Origin: Methanobacterium formicicum DSM 3637
GTDB lineage: Archaea > Methanobacteriota > Methanobacteria > Methanobacteriales > Methanobacteriaceae
Direction: 5' to 3'
Assembly: GCF_000302455.1 (NCBI RefSeq)
Contig: NZ_AMPO01000002.1
Span: 232,183 to 296,182 of the forward strand
Length of the DNA: 64,000 nucleotides
In this document: positions 56,484-64,000 of the stretch, piece after piece
Layout: each line of letters starts with the position of its first letter
Position numbering within the stretch: position 1 is the stretch's first letter
Notes under the pieces: generated by a model
What the model saw: only the letters and a program-made list of their open reading frames with translations
Told to the model about the DNA's origin: nothing
Database searches by the model: none
Made by a program: the position numbers and the translations under genes

Positions 56484-57323
56484 ATGCAGCGGGAAAGTAT
56501 TTACAAACGGTACACACCAGAATCCACACCCAATAAGAAAAATACTGAAAAAGCTTACTGGTTTCTTTTTAATTCCCATGAAATCCTGGTGGAACTTACC
56601 AGTAATAACCAGGTTGTGATTCCTTTTTCAAAGAATTTAGGTAAAGTTAAAATTTCACCTGAAAGCATCCACTACCTTGGTACCTTCAATGGTCATCCCT
56701 GTTATTCCGGGGAACTTGAAAATGGAAATGTTGCCCCTGAGGGAATGGTTTTCGAAGATTTACGTTCACTCTATGACCGGGTCGATGAAGATATCTACCT
56801 TTTAGCAGGCAGGGCATCTCAGATTGTCAACTGGGACAGGACTCATCAGTTTTGCGGCCAATGTGGTACCCCTACAGTAACCAAAGATGATGAGATGGCT
56901 AAAATTTGTCCGGTGTGTGGTTTTATTAGTTTCACCCGTCTTTCACCAGCGGTGATCACTGCCATTATCAAGGATGGCAAACTACTCATGGCTCTGCACA
57001 CTCGTACCCCCGGGGATATGTATGGACTCATCGCAGGGTTTGTTGAGCCAGGTGAAACCTTAACCGAAGCAGTGCAGCGAGAAACCCTGGAAGAAGTGGG
57101 TTTAAAGGTGAATAATATAAAATATTTCGGAAGTCAACCCTGGCCCTATCCTAATTCCCTGATGATTGCTTTCACTGCAGATTATGAAAGCGGTGAAATA
57201 GAAGTAGATGGTAAGGAAATAACTGATGCCAGGTGGTTTGATCCAGATGAACTTCCCCGAGTACCCTCCAAACTGAGTATTGCTGGAGAGCTCATAGAAT
57301 GGTATCTTGAAAATTACAGATGA
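56484..57323 (+). CDS. nudC: NADH pyrophosphatase / NAD-cap hydrolase, NudC type
   Basis: The 279-residue protein has an N-terminal NudC domain, a four-Cys zinc ribbon (C124, C127, C142, C145), the Nudix box GFVEPGETLTEAVQRETLEEVG (about 185-206) and the NudC signature SQPWPYPNS (217-225), which separates NADH-type Nudix enzymes from others. It splits NAD(H) into NMN(H) and AMP and may remove NAD caps from RNA. ATG start without strong ribosome site. Monocistronic. Confidence 0.92.
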   Translation: MQRESIYKRYTPESTPNKKNTEKAYWFLFNSHEILVELTSNNQVVIPFSKNLGKVKISPESIHYLGTFNGHPCYSGELENGNVAPEGMVFEDLRSLYDRVDEDIYLLAGRASQIVNWDRTHQFCGQCGTPTVTKDDEMAKICPVCGFISFTRLSPAVITAIIKDGKLLMALHTRTPGDMYGLIAGFVEPGETLTEAVQRETLEEVGLKVNNIKYFGSQPWPYPNSLMIAFTADYESGEIEVDGKEITDARWFDPDELPRVPSKLSIAGELIEWYLENYR

Positions 57324-57561
57324 CAACAACTCACCCTCCCAGTTCCTTTTTTATTTAAGGATCATAGTTACTTTAAGGACACTGACTATCTTAAATACAA
57401 TAGTTACTTTAAGACCATTTTTATTATTTGACAACCCTTATTCTAATCACCAGGGGACATATTAAACAAAATTAATCAATAAGGCATAATTATTTCCAAC
57501 TGTATAGAAAATATGAAAAATTCTAAACAGTTATATATCAATAAAAAGATATTAAGATACA

Positions 57562-58752
57562 ATGATTTCTGAACAGTTCATTTTAGTCGGATCACTCTTA
57601 CTCCTCATCAGCATTATCATAAGTAAAACATCCCAACGCCTGGGTATTCCTTCCCTGATCTTCTTCCTGTTAATTGGAATGCTGGCTGGATCTGAAGGAA
57701 TCGGTGGAATCTATTTTGATGATCCCAGCGTTACACAGTTTATTGGCATTATAGCCCTGGTGATTATCCTCTTTTCTGGAGGGTTAGACACCAAATGGCT
57801 TGATGTAAAACCAGTTTTTACACAAAGTGTGGTTTTATCCACTGTGGGAGTGTTGATCACCACCCTTGCTCTGGGATTTTTTATTAACTGGATAACTGGA
57901 TTTTCTCTTACTCAATCACTTTTAATAGGTGCAATTGTATCCTCAACTGATGCAGCAGCAGTTTTTTCAATCTTCCGTTCTGGTAAACACAAGTTGAAAA
58001 ACAACATCCAACCTACCCTTGAACTGGAAAGTGGGACCAATGATCCCATGGCCTACTTCATGACCACCACCCTCATATTTCTCATATTAAACCCCACCAC
58101 TTCAATCTGGTCCATGATCCTGTTACTAATACAATCCATTGGACTGGGAATTGTTTTAGGAGTTATTTTCGGTAAAGGAGGGGTTAAACTCATTAACAGT
58201 ATTAAACTTGACATTCAAGGACTTTATCCAGTTCTAAGTATTGCCCTTGCATTTTTGACCTTCTCAATCACCTACTATGTTGGTGGAAATGGTTTCCTGA
58301 GTGTATACGTAGCAGCATTAATTCTGGGAAACAGTTCCTTCATTAACAAGAAAGTTCAGATGCAATTTTTCGATGGTCTAGCCTGGTTAATGCAGATAGT
58401 AATGTTTTTAACCCTGGGTTTACTGGTTTTCCCCTCACAGATTCTTCCGGTGATAGGAATTGGATTGGTGATCTCCTTCTTCCTGATCCTGGTTGCCCGT
58501 CCCCTGGCAGTTTTCCTGTGTCTTTCACCATTTAAAGTTCAACTGAAGGATAAGGTTTTCATCTCATGGGTGGGTATCAGGGGTGCAGTGCCAATTATCT
58601 TTGCAACCTATCCCATAGTTGCCGGGATCCAGGGCGCCAATTTGATATTCAACATTGTTTTCTTCATAACCATAACCTCCGCACTCCTGCAGGGTTCAAC
58701 CATCAACCTATTTGCCCGTTATCTTGGGCTTTCGATTCCTAAAATAGAATAA
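57562..58752 (+). CDS. Cation/proton antiporter, CPA1 / NhaP2-like
   Basis: The 396-residue protein has about 12 membrane helices. Family marks: LGIPSLIFFLLIGMLAGSEG in the first helices, IVSSTDAAAVFSIFR (helix 5, the ST-D core, here the antiporter Asp), ELESGTNDPMAYF (the ND motif) and GIRGAVPIIFATYP near the end. These fit CPA1-type Na+ or K+/H+ antiporters, but the C-terminal TrkA-C domain of KhaP2/NhaP2 is missing. Expected role: pH and cation balance. Monocistronic. Confidence 0.9.
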   Translation: MISEQFILVGSLLLLISIIISKTSQRLGIPSLIFFLLIGMLAGSEGIGGIYFDDPSVTQFIGIIALVIILFSGGLDTKWLDVKPVFTQSVVLSTVGVLITTLALGFFINWITGFSLTQSLLIGAIVSSTDAAAVFSIFRSGKHKLKNNIQPTLELESGTNDPMAYFMTTTLIFLILNPTTSIWSMILLLIQSIGLGIVLGVIFGKGGVKLINSIKLDIQGLYPVLSIALAFLTFSITYYVGGNGFLSVYVAALILGNSSFINKKVQMQFFDGLAWLMQIVMFLTLGLLVFPSQILPVIGIGLVISFFLILVARPLAVFLCLSPFKVQLKDKVFISWVGIRGAVPIIFATYPIVAGIQGANLIFNIVFFITITSALLQGSTINLFARYLGLSIPKIE

Positions 58753-58831
58753 CCTATCACCACCTCCAAAAATAATATTTCACTCCCCCACTAACTAAAA
58801 TATTTTAAAAAATAGAAGGTTATAAATCATC

Positions 58832-59176
58832 TCACTCTCTAATTATACTGCGCATCTGACTTTCAAGTTCTCGGGATTGGCTTTCCAACTCCCCATAATA
58901 CTTTATAGAACGTGCAGTTAGATTTTCCTGACGTAACAATCTTATTTCCTCCAATATTTGCAGTATTTTTAGGTGTAAATCTTGTACGTCCTTATATTTC
59001 CCGGAAGGTGCACTTTTAAGAGTCATTATTTGACTTTGCAGATCATCATTTGATGTCTGGTTCGAATGATCTGTTAAATTGAGACTTGAATTAATGGTTG
59101 CAGAATCCATAGCATAAATTGGCAGGACCCAAAGGAGAACTACCAACACGGTTATTAATGCTGTCTTTTTCCAGCC
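58832..59176 (-). CDS. Small secreted helical protein with unclear start
   Basis: The mature part (about 85 residues after a signal peptide ending IYAMDSAT) is helical and charged: NDDLQSQIMTLKSAPSGKYKDVQDLHLKILQILEEIRLLRQENL, probably a coiled coil (family not recognised). A full ribosome site AGGAGGTGAT (59180-59189) precedes a frame reading WKKTALITVLVVLLWVLPIYA, a proper signal peptide, but no ATG/GTG/TTG/ATT is in frame near it. GTG 59149 would lose the basic N-region. A CTG at 59175 is well spaced but is one base out of frame because of a 5-A run. The 5' end given is therefore approximate. Confidence 0.55.
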   Translation of the reverse strand, partial: GWKKTALITVLVVLLWVLPIYAMDSATINSSLNLTDHSNQTSNDDLQSQIMTLKSAPSGKYKDVQDLHLKILQILEEIRLLRQENLTARSIKYYGELESQSRELESQMRSIIRE

Positions 59177-59437
59177 GTTATCACCTCCTCACAATTGACA
59201 TAATAAGATTAATTTCCCTTTAAAAATATTTTTTCCAAATTCAGACCCAAATTACACCAGTTAACACCATACAAACGAGAATCAGGTAATATCTATAATA
59301 AATAATCATTACAGTAAATTATTGTTAAAAAAATATTTATGGAAATAATAGTAACTACTAGATTTATATGTTAAAATATACCATACCTCATATATCGAAG
59401 TGAATGAATGTGTTAAATCATGGTTTATGGTGATTAA

Positions 59438-60304
59438 ATGGCTGGAGAGACAATTTTAGTAGTGGAAGATGAGGGGATCAGTGCCATTGAAATCCAGGAA
59501 TGCCTGCAATCCCTTGGATACCATGTACCCTCCACTGCCAAAACAGGGGCCGAAGCAATACAGGAAGCATTCTCCATTAAACCTGATCTGATTCTTATGG
59601 ATATTACCCTAAAGGGAGACATGGATGGAATTGATGCTGCTACCATTATTAAAAGCTTCATGGATGTTCCCCTAATTTATTTAACTGCACTGGATGATGT
59701 TGAAACCTTTAACCGAATAATTGACACTAAAGCCAATGCTTATCTAATTAAACCCATTGATGAAGCAGAGTTACGTAATAATATTCAATTAGCATTAAAA
59801 AATCACGAAACCAGACAAAAAGAATTGGAAGATGAAAAAAATGCAGGGTTGAAAGATGTTCAAATATTCATGCGCAGTGCCCTGCCTGAACTAGTTACCA
59901 ACATTCCTATTTCTGAAAGAAGTGTGTTTTTATCCCGTTTCATGAGACTTTTTGAGCAGAATATGAAACCACTGTTCCACCAGTATATAAAAGAGAACAG
60001 CCAGGAACCCTATGATCATTTGAGTGATGATGATAAAATGAAATTATATCTCTCCTGGATAAGCCATTTATACGAAAATCTTGGTTTTAAAGTTTTAACA
60101 CGTTCCCGGGGAAACTTGGGGACAATGACTGTTAAAAAATGTTCATGGTCACCGGGTCGACCTAAAGACGTTTTCTTATGTCTAATCTGCCAGAGCATCA
60201 TGCAGCTAACTTTCTCCTGGACTAAATTACCTGGATCAGTGAAGGAAGAGGCCACCACTGGTATTCTTCAATCTGTGTGTAAGTTTGATTATACTTTCCA
60301 TTAA
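59438..60304 (+). CDS. Response regulator with methanogen-type output domain
   Basis: The 288-residue protein has a receiver domain (1-120): acidic pair E10-D11, phosphorylated D55 in LILMDITLKG, Thr/Ala in YLTALDD and Lys in AYLIKPID. The C-terminal 150 residues (IFMRSALPELVTNIPISERSVFL to SVCKFDYTFH, with CSWSP and CLICQSIMQLTFSW) resemble the methanogen output domain (MetOD1-like), not a DNA-binding domain. It is probably phosphorylated by the sensor kinase at 60698. Confidence 0.85.
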   Translation: MAGETILVVEDEGISAIEIQECLQSLGYHVPSTAKTGAEAIQEAFSIKPDLILMDITLKGDMDGIDAATIIKSFMDVPLIYLTALDDVETFNRIIDTKANAYLIKPIDEAELRNNIQLALKNHETRQKELEDEKNAGLKDVQIFMRSALPELVTNIPISERSVFLSRFMRLFEQNMKPLFHQYIKENSQEPYDHLSDDDKMKLYLSWISHLYENLGFKVLTRSRGNLGTMTVKKCSWSPGRPKDVFLCLICQSIMQLTFSWTKLPGSVKEEATTGILQSVCKFDYTFH

Positions 60305-60697
60305 AGAAAATTTGTTTCATGTAATTAATTTATTGTAAACTGTTTCATTGAAACACTCAATTTAAGTCTCCAATTACGTGAATAACTCTTTGATTTCTAC
60401 ATTAAGTATATTATTCAACTTAAAAGGGAATTTAACTGTTTTGGGGTATTAAAACTCATTCATTGATCAATTGAAAATGATTAATATTAAATTTTTTTTG
60501 ATTGTTCCCGGTTTCACAAATTAATTGGTCGGCTGTGACAAAATTCACATCTGTAGTGAATTAAATTTATGCTGTTGTGAAACAATGCATTAAACATCAT
60601 TAAATAAAAAAATGTTATGGCGGTTGTAAAGAATTTTTTGGAAAACATTATTGGCGGGTATCCCAGTAGCACGTATTAAGTCTAAAGGGGATAATTA
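60305..60697. promoter_or_regulatory. Gap between response regulator and kinase, with several palindromes
   Basis: TGTTTCATTGAAACA at 60341-60355 is a perfect 15-bp palindrome. Related words: TGTTTCATG (60313), GTTTCACAA (60511), TTGTGAAACAA (60575); and AATTCAC/GTGAATT arms at 60542-60562. They look like operator sites for one regulator. AAAGGGGATAATT near 60686 is the kinase ribosome site. Confidence 0.55.
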
Positions 60698-63424
60698 ATG
60701 ACAAACAACAATGTGGGATTGAAAGATTTAAACCGGGTAGAAGTATTAGAAAAGGAAATATTAAAGCTGAAAAAAGAAATAGCTTATAAGGAAGAAATAT
60801 TCGAAATTTCTCCCAACTACATTATCAAGATAGGATTGGATGGGGAAATATTAGAGGTTAACAACTCAGTTAACCACCTTATATCTCGGATTGATAAAAA
60901 AATCCCCAGATTACTTTCACAACTTGAAATTATACCCTCACAAGAGTATCATAAATATAACAGTTCTATTGATTCCATATTCAATAAAAATGCAAATAGG
61001 CCCTTTGAATCATTCTTTTTAGATAAGGAAAATGAAGTTAGATATATTAAAGTCTATGTTTCTCCAGTTAGATCACAGGATGAGATAATAGCCATTTCCA
61101 TCCTTGCTACAGACATAACTGACCTTAGATTAATGGAAAATTCACTGCAGGAATCCATATCTCTTCAAAAAGCAACCATGGAATCAGTTGCCAATGGAAT
61201 ACTGGTCATCAATAACCATGGAATGGTAACCAGTTACAACCAGAAATTTCTGGACATGTGGAATATTCCCCAATCAATGGTTAATCAGGGATACGATTCA
61301 GATCTCCTGGATCAGGTAATGGTTGATGTGAAAGACCCCTTAAAGTTTCGATCAAAAATAGAGGAACTCTATCAGAACCCCAATCTGACCAGCACGGATA
61401 TTATAGAATTTGAGGATGGGCGAGTTTACCAACGCTATTCACAACCACAAATAGTAGGGAATAAAGTAACTGGGAGAGTATGGAGTTTTATTGATCTCAC
61501 CAGTCTCAAAAAGGCCAAAAAATCGCTACGTGAATCAGTTGCCTACTATAAAACCATATTTGAACATAGTGGTACTGCCACCATTATTGTTGAGGAGGAT
61601 AGTACCATATCACTGGCTAACTCTGAAACAGAAAAAATTGTTGGCTATGCACCCTACGAACTTATGGGTCAAAAAAAATGGAAAGACCTTGTGGTACCAG
61701 AATATCAGCCACAAATGGAGAAATATCAGAAGTTGAGGTACAGTAATTCAGAAGCTGCTCCAAACAATTATGAATTCCGCATCATTGACAAATATGGTGA
61801 AACAAAGGACATTTTCGCCAATGTTTGCATCATACCCGGAACTAAAAGAACCCTGGCTTCTATTCTGGATGTGACTGAACGTAACCAGGCAATGGCAAAA
61901 ATTACCGAAAGTGAAAACCAGTACAGAACACTTGCTGAAGCTGTGGAAGATTTTGTTTTCATCATAAACCAGGATGACAAGTTAGAATATATCAATGAAT
62001 ATGCTGCACGCAAATGGAAACTCGACCCTTCTGAAGTACTGGGTAAACCTCGATGCGAGTTATTCCCTCCAGAAACCAATGAATTACAGGGCAAATATCT
62101 TCAAAGGGTATTCCAGATCAAAGATACAGTCAGAGGCGAGAACCTGCTAACAATGACCCCTGATTCCATGTGGCTGGACACTATTCTTATTCCCCTTAAA
62201 ACTCCTGAGGGAAGTGTTGAAAAGGTCCTTTGTGTTGCCAGAGATATGACTGAAAGGAAAGAATACGAATTACTTTTAAGCCGGCAGAATGAAATCCACA
62301 AAGCAATGGGAACCATCTTAACCGAAGCTATATTATCTGAAACTGAAGAAGATCTTACAAAAACTTGCCTAAGTGTTTGTGAAGAGATCACCCACAGTGA
62401 AGTAGGTTTTATATGTGAAATTAACTCAGATAAACAGCTAAAAACCATGGTATTCAGTGAATCATTAATGGAAAGATTTCAGCTGGAAAAAATTGATCTG
62501 GATATAATGCTTCAAAATCTCAAGATCAATGAAATCTGGGAGCAGTTAAAAATTATTAAATATCCAGTCAGTTACAATAATCCCTCCACCCTGGATCTGG
62601 ATATTCTACCTGGAAATCATCCTTACCTCAAAAAAATCATTTTAGCCCCTCTTTTAAAGAATGGGGAATTCATGGGATTAATTGGATTAGCTAACAAGGG
62701 CGCAGACTACGATTTTTCAGATAGTAAAGCCCTGGGAAGTATTTCCACCACCATTGTTGAGGCTTTGCTCAGAAAGAGGGCTGAAGAAAATTTGAAAAAA
62801 GCATTAAATGATAAGGAAATGCTGGTCCGGGAAATTCATCACCGTACCAAGAATAATCTGATGATCATGGCCAGCCTGCTCAACCTCACCTCTGCGGATA
62901 TTGAAGATGAAAAAGCCAAAGAGATATTCAGACAGATTCAAACCAGGGCCAAATCCATGGCACTTATACATGAAAAACTGTATCGATCTGATAATTTTAA
63001 AAAGATTAACTTCGGAGATTACATCAGACATCTGGCTCGGGATCTTTTTAATTCCTTTTTAAGATACCCTGAAAGGGTGGAATTGGTAATGGAACTGGAA
63101 GATTTGAATCTGGATATTAACACTGCCATCCCATTGGGTTTAATATTGAATGAACTTTTAACCAACTCCATGAAATACGCATTTCCCAATGGAGAATATG
63201 GAACCATTACCATTAAGTTTTTCAAAAAAGGCGAAAACTATGTGATGATGGTAGATGATGATGGTATCGGACTTCCTTCAGATCTGGACGTGCAGAAAAC
63301 TGATACTCTAGGACTGCAACTGGTAAAAAATCTTATAGGGCAGATCGAAGGAGATATGCTGGTCTTTAGGGAAGACGGGACCCATGTAACCATTACCTTC
63401 AATGAAGATGAATATTTGTCTTGA
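60698..63424 (+). CDS. Multi-PAS, GAF sensor histidine kinase (HisKA_2 type)
   Basis: The 908-residue kinase starts with a short coiled coil and then about four PAS domains (near 35-145, 155-270, 280-400 and 405-525; YKTIFEHSGTATIIVEEDSTI and YRTLAEAVEDFVFIINQDDKLEYIN are typical), a GAF domain (about 545-690), a HisKA_2 phosphoacceptor region LVREIHHRTKNNLMIMASLLNL (His near 710) and an HATPase domain with N-box LILNELLTNSMKYAFP and VDDDGIGLP (about 830-870). No membrane helix is seen, so it senses a cytoplasmic signal such as redox or a small ligand. It lies after the response regulator, its likely partner. Confidence 0.92.
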   Translation: MTNNNVGLKDLNRVEVLEKEILKLKKEIAYKEEIFEISPNYIIKIGLDGEILEVNNSVNHLISRIDKKIPRLLSQLEIIPSQEYHKYNSSIDSIFNKNANRPFESFFLDKENEVRYIKVYVSPVRSQDEIIAISILATDITDLRLMENSLQESISLQKATMESVANGILVINNHGMVTSYNQKFLDMWNIPQSMVNQGYDSDLLDQVMVDVKDPLKFRSKIEELYQNPNLTSTDIIEFEDGRVYQRYSQPQIVGNKVTGRVWSFIDLTSLKKAKKSLRESVAYYKTIFEHSGTATIIVEEDSTISLANSETEKIVGYAPYELMGQKKWKDLVVPEYQPQMEKYQKLRYSNSEAAPNNYEFRIIDKYGETKDIFANVCIIPGTKRTLASILDVTERNQAMAKITESENQYRTLAEAVEDFVFIINQDDKLEYINEYAARKWKLDPSEVLGKPRCELFPPETNELQGKYLQRVFQIKDTVRGENLLTMTPDSMWLDTILIPLKTPEGSVEKVLCVARDMTERKEYELLLSRQNEIHKAMGTILTEAILSETEEDLTKTCLSVCEEITHSEVGFICEINSDKQLKTMVFSESLMERFQLEKIDLDIMLQNLKINEIWEQLKIIKYPVSYNNPSTLDLDILPGNHPYLKKIILAPLLKNGEFMGLIGLANKGADYDFSDSKALGSISTTIVEALLRKRAEENLKKALNDKEMLVREIHHRTKNNLMIMASLLNLTSADIEDEKAKEIFRQIQTRAKSMALIHEKLYRSDNFKKINFGDYIRHLARDLFNSFLRYPERVELVMELEDLNLDINTAIPLGLILNELLTNSMKYAFPNGEYGTITIKFFKKGENYVMMVDDDGIGLPSDLDVQKTDTLGLQLVKNLIGQIEGDMLVFREDGTHVTITFNEDEYLS

Positions 63425-63717
63425 ATGTGTTTACTAAGCCTGTGCAAAGTTTACTAAACATATAATTTGCTAAAAAGGAATCAGTTAGTAAAAGAGTTTA
63501 TAAAAGGTAAGTGAGGAGTTTAATAAATATATTTTGTAATAAACCTATACTTTTTAAAAATAGACCTATCTTCAAAATCGAATTCTTATTTTTTTATAAT
63601 TCACCCCGTATTGACTATAAAAACTTATTTTTTCATTTATTTAATCTTATTTTCCAGTTAGTTTAATATACAGTGAAATAAAAAAATGTTCTTAGTAAAA
63701 TGTCGAGAGGAATAAGC

Positions 63718-64000
63718 ATGTCAACTAATGATCATGAACAATTATTAAATGATTTAACAGATGATGATCCTGAAAAAAGAAAAGAATCAGCAGAAAAGCT
63801 GGGTGAAAGTGAGAATCCTGATGTTATTGAACCATTAATCAAAGCACTGGAAGATGATAATCCCCAGGTTAGATTTACCTCGGCCAAGTCACTGGGCAAA
63901 ATAGGTGACCCTGCTATTGAACCACTGGTCACCATACTCAAAAATGAAGAAGGAAACATTCGCAGATACGCCACTTTAGCCCTTAAGGATATTAAAAGTG
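63718..64000 (+). CDS. HEAT-repeat protein, 5' part only (cut by window end)
   Basis: From ATG 63718 the first 94 codons are visible. They encode repeated 30-residue PBS-lyase type HEAT units: DPEKRKESAEKLGESENPDVIEPL, DNPQVRFTSAKSLGKIGDPAIEPL, EGNIRRYATLALKDI. Such proteins are helical scaffolds for protein binding. GAGAGGAATAAGC precedes the start. The rest is outside the window. Confidence 0.88.
   Translation, partial: MSTNDHEQLLNDLTDDDPEKRKESAEKLGESENPDVIEPLIKALEDDNPQVRFTSAKSLGKIGDPAIEPLVTILKNEEGNIRRYATLALKDIKS

Overview
The window reads as a chromosome segment of a mesophilic methanogenic archaeon of the order Methanobacteriales, most likely Methanobacterium or a close relative. Evidence: the radical SAM deazaflavin (F420) enzyme CofH, the first half of a split family B DNA polymerase of the type known from Methanothermobacter, a response regulator with a methanogen-type output domain, archaeal TATA-like promoters with GGAGG/GGTGAT ribosome sites, secreted peptidoglycan-binding plus transglutaminase-like proteins suited to a pseudomurein wall, and AT-rich intergenic DNA full of short decaying tandem repeats. 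No rRNA, tRNA or CRISPR array was seen.

Left chromosomal part (1-24100): a zinc-ribbon/NERD membrane protein, a secreted PIG-L deacetylase, two flavodoxin-type proteins, a secreted PG-binding/transglutaminase-like protein, a UvrD-type helicase, Hsp20, a 14-helix MFS exporter, a PLD-like protein, a MacB-type ABC permease and ATPase, an OB-fold-like protein, a DUF488 protein, an MrfA/Hrq1-type helicase fused to TPRs, an MgtE-like carrier, small membrane proteins, RNase III and a cis-prenyl diphosphate synthase.

Island (about 24101-49202): the DNA becomes visibly more AT-rich with different codon use. Both ends carry half of a 28-bp site. Joining the outer halves rebuilds a perfect two-arm site (ACTTCGTTA arm, 10-bp middle, TAACGAAGT arm) as expected for a tyrosine-recombinase attB, and a tyrosine recombinase starts 47 bp inside the right end. 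The island carries three defence systems: a type II CBASS operon (HNH-SAVED effector, CD-NTase, Cap2 E1/E2, Cap3 JAMM protease, then a DUF5677-like and a zinc-ribbon gene), a two-gene CBASS (CD-NTase and Cap15-like membrane beta-barrel effector), and a type III restriction-modification pair. It also has replication and mobility genes: a frameshifted PolB large half with two paralogous unknown genes, an AAA+ replicative helicase-like protein, a second tyrosine recombinase, an ArdC-like antirestriction protein and a winged-helix-like gene. A third, internal 28-bp site (30530-30557), 23/28 identical to the rebuilt attB, lies immediately after the type II CBASS operon, so that operon sits exactly between two such sites, like a cassette.

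Right chromosomal part (49203-64000): an AbrB/MBL/TauE/MBL operon, a DUF2769 protein, CofH, a second secreted PG-binding/transglutaminase-like paralogue, a NudC-type NADH pyrophosphatase, a CPA-type cation/proton antiporter, a response regulator, a large PAS/GAF sensor kinase and the start of a HEAT-repeat protein.

Other cross-window signals: an identical 21-bp palindromic element in front of two unrelated genes 31 kb apart, and several membrane or secreted proteins whose reading frame opens after a ribosome site with no ATG/GTG/TTG but an ATT at the right distance.
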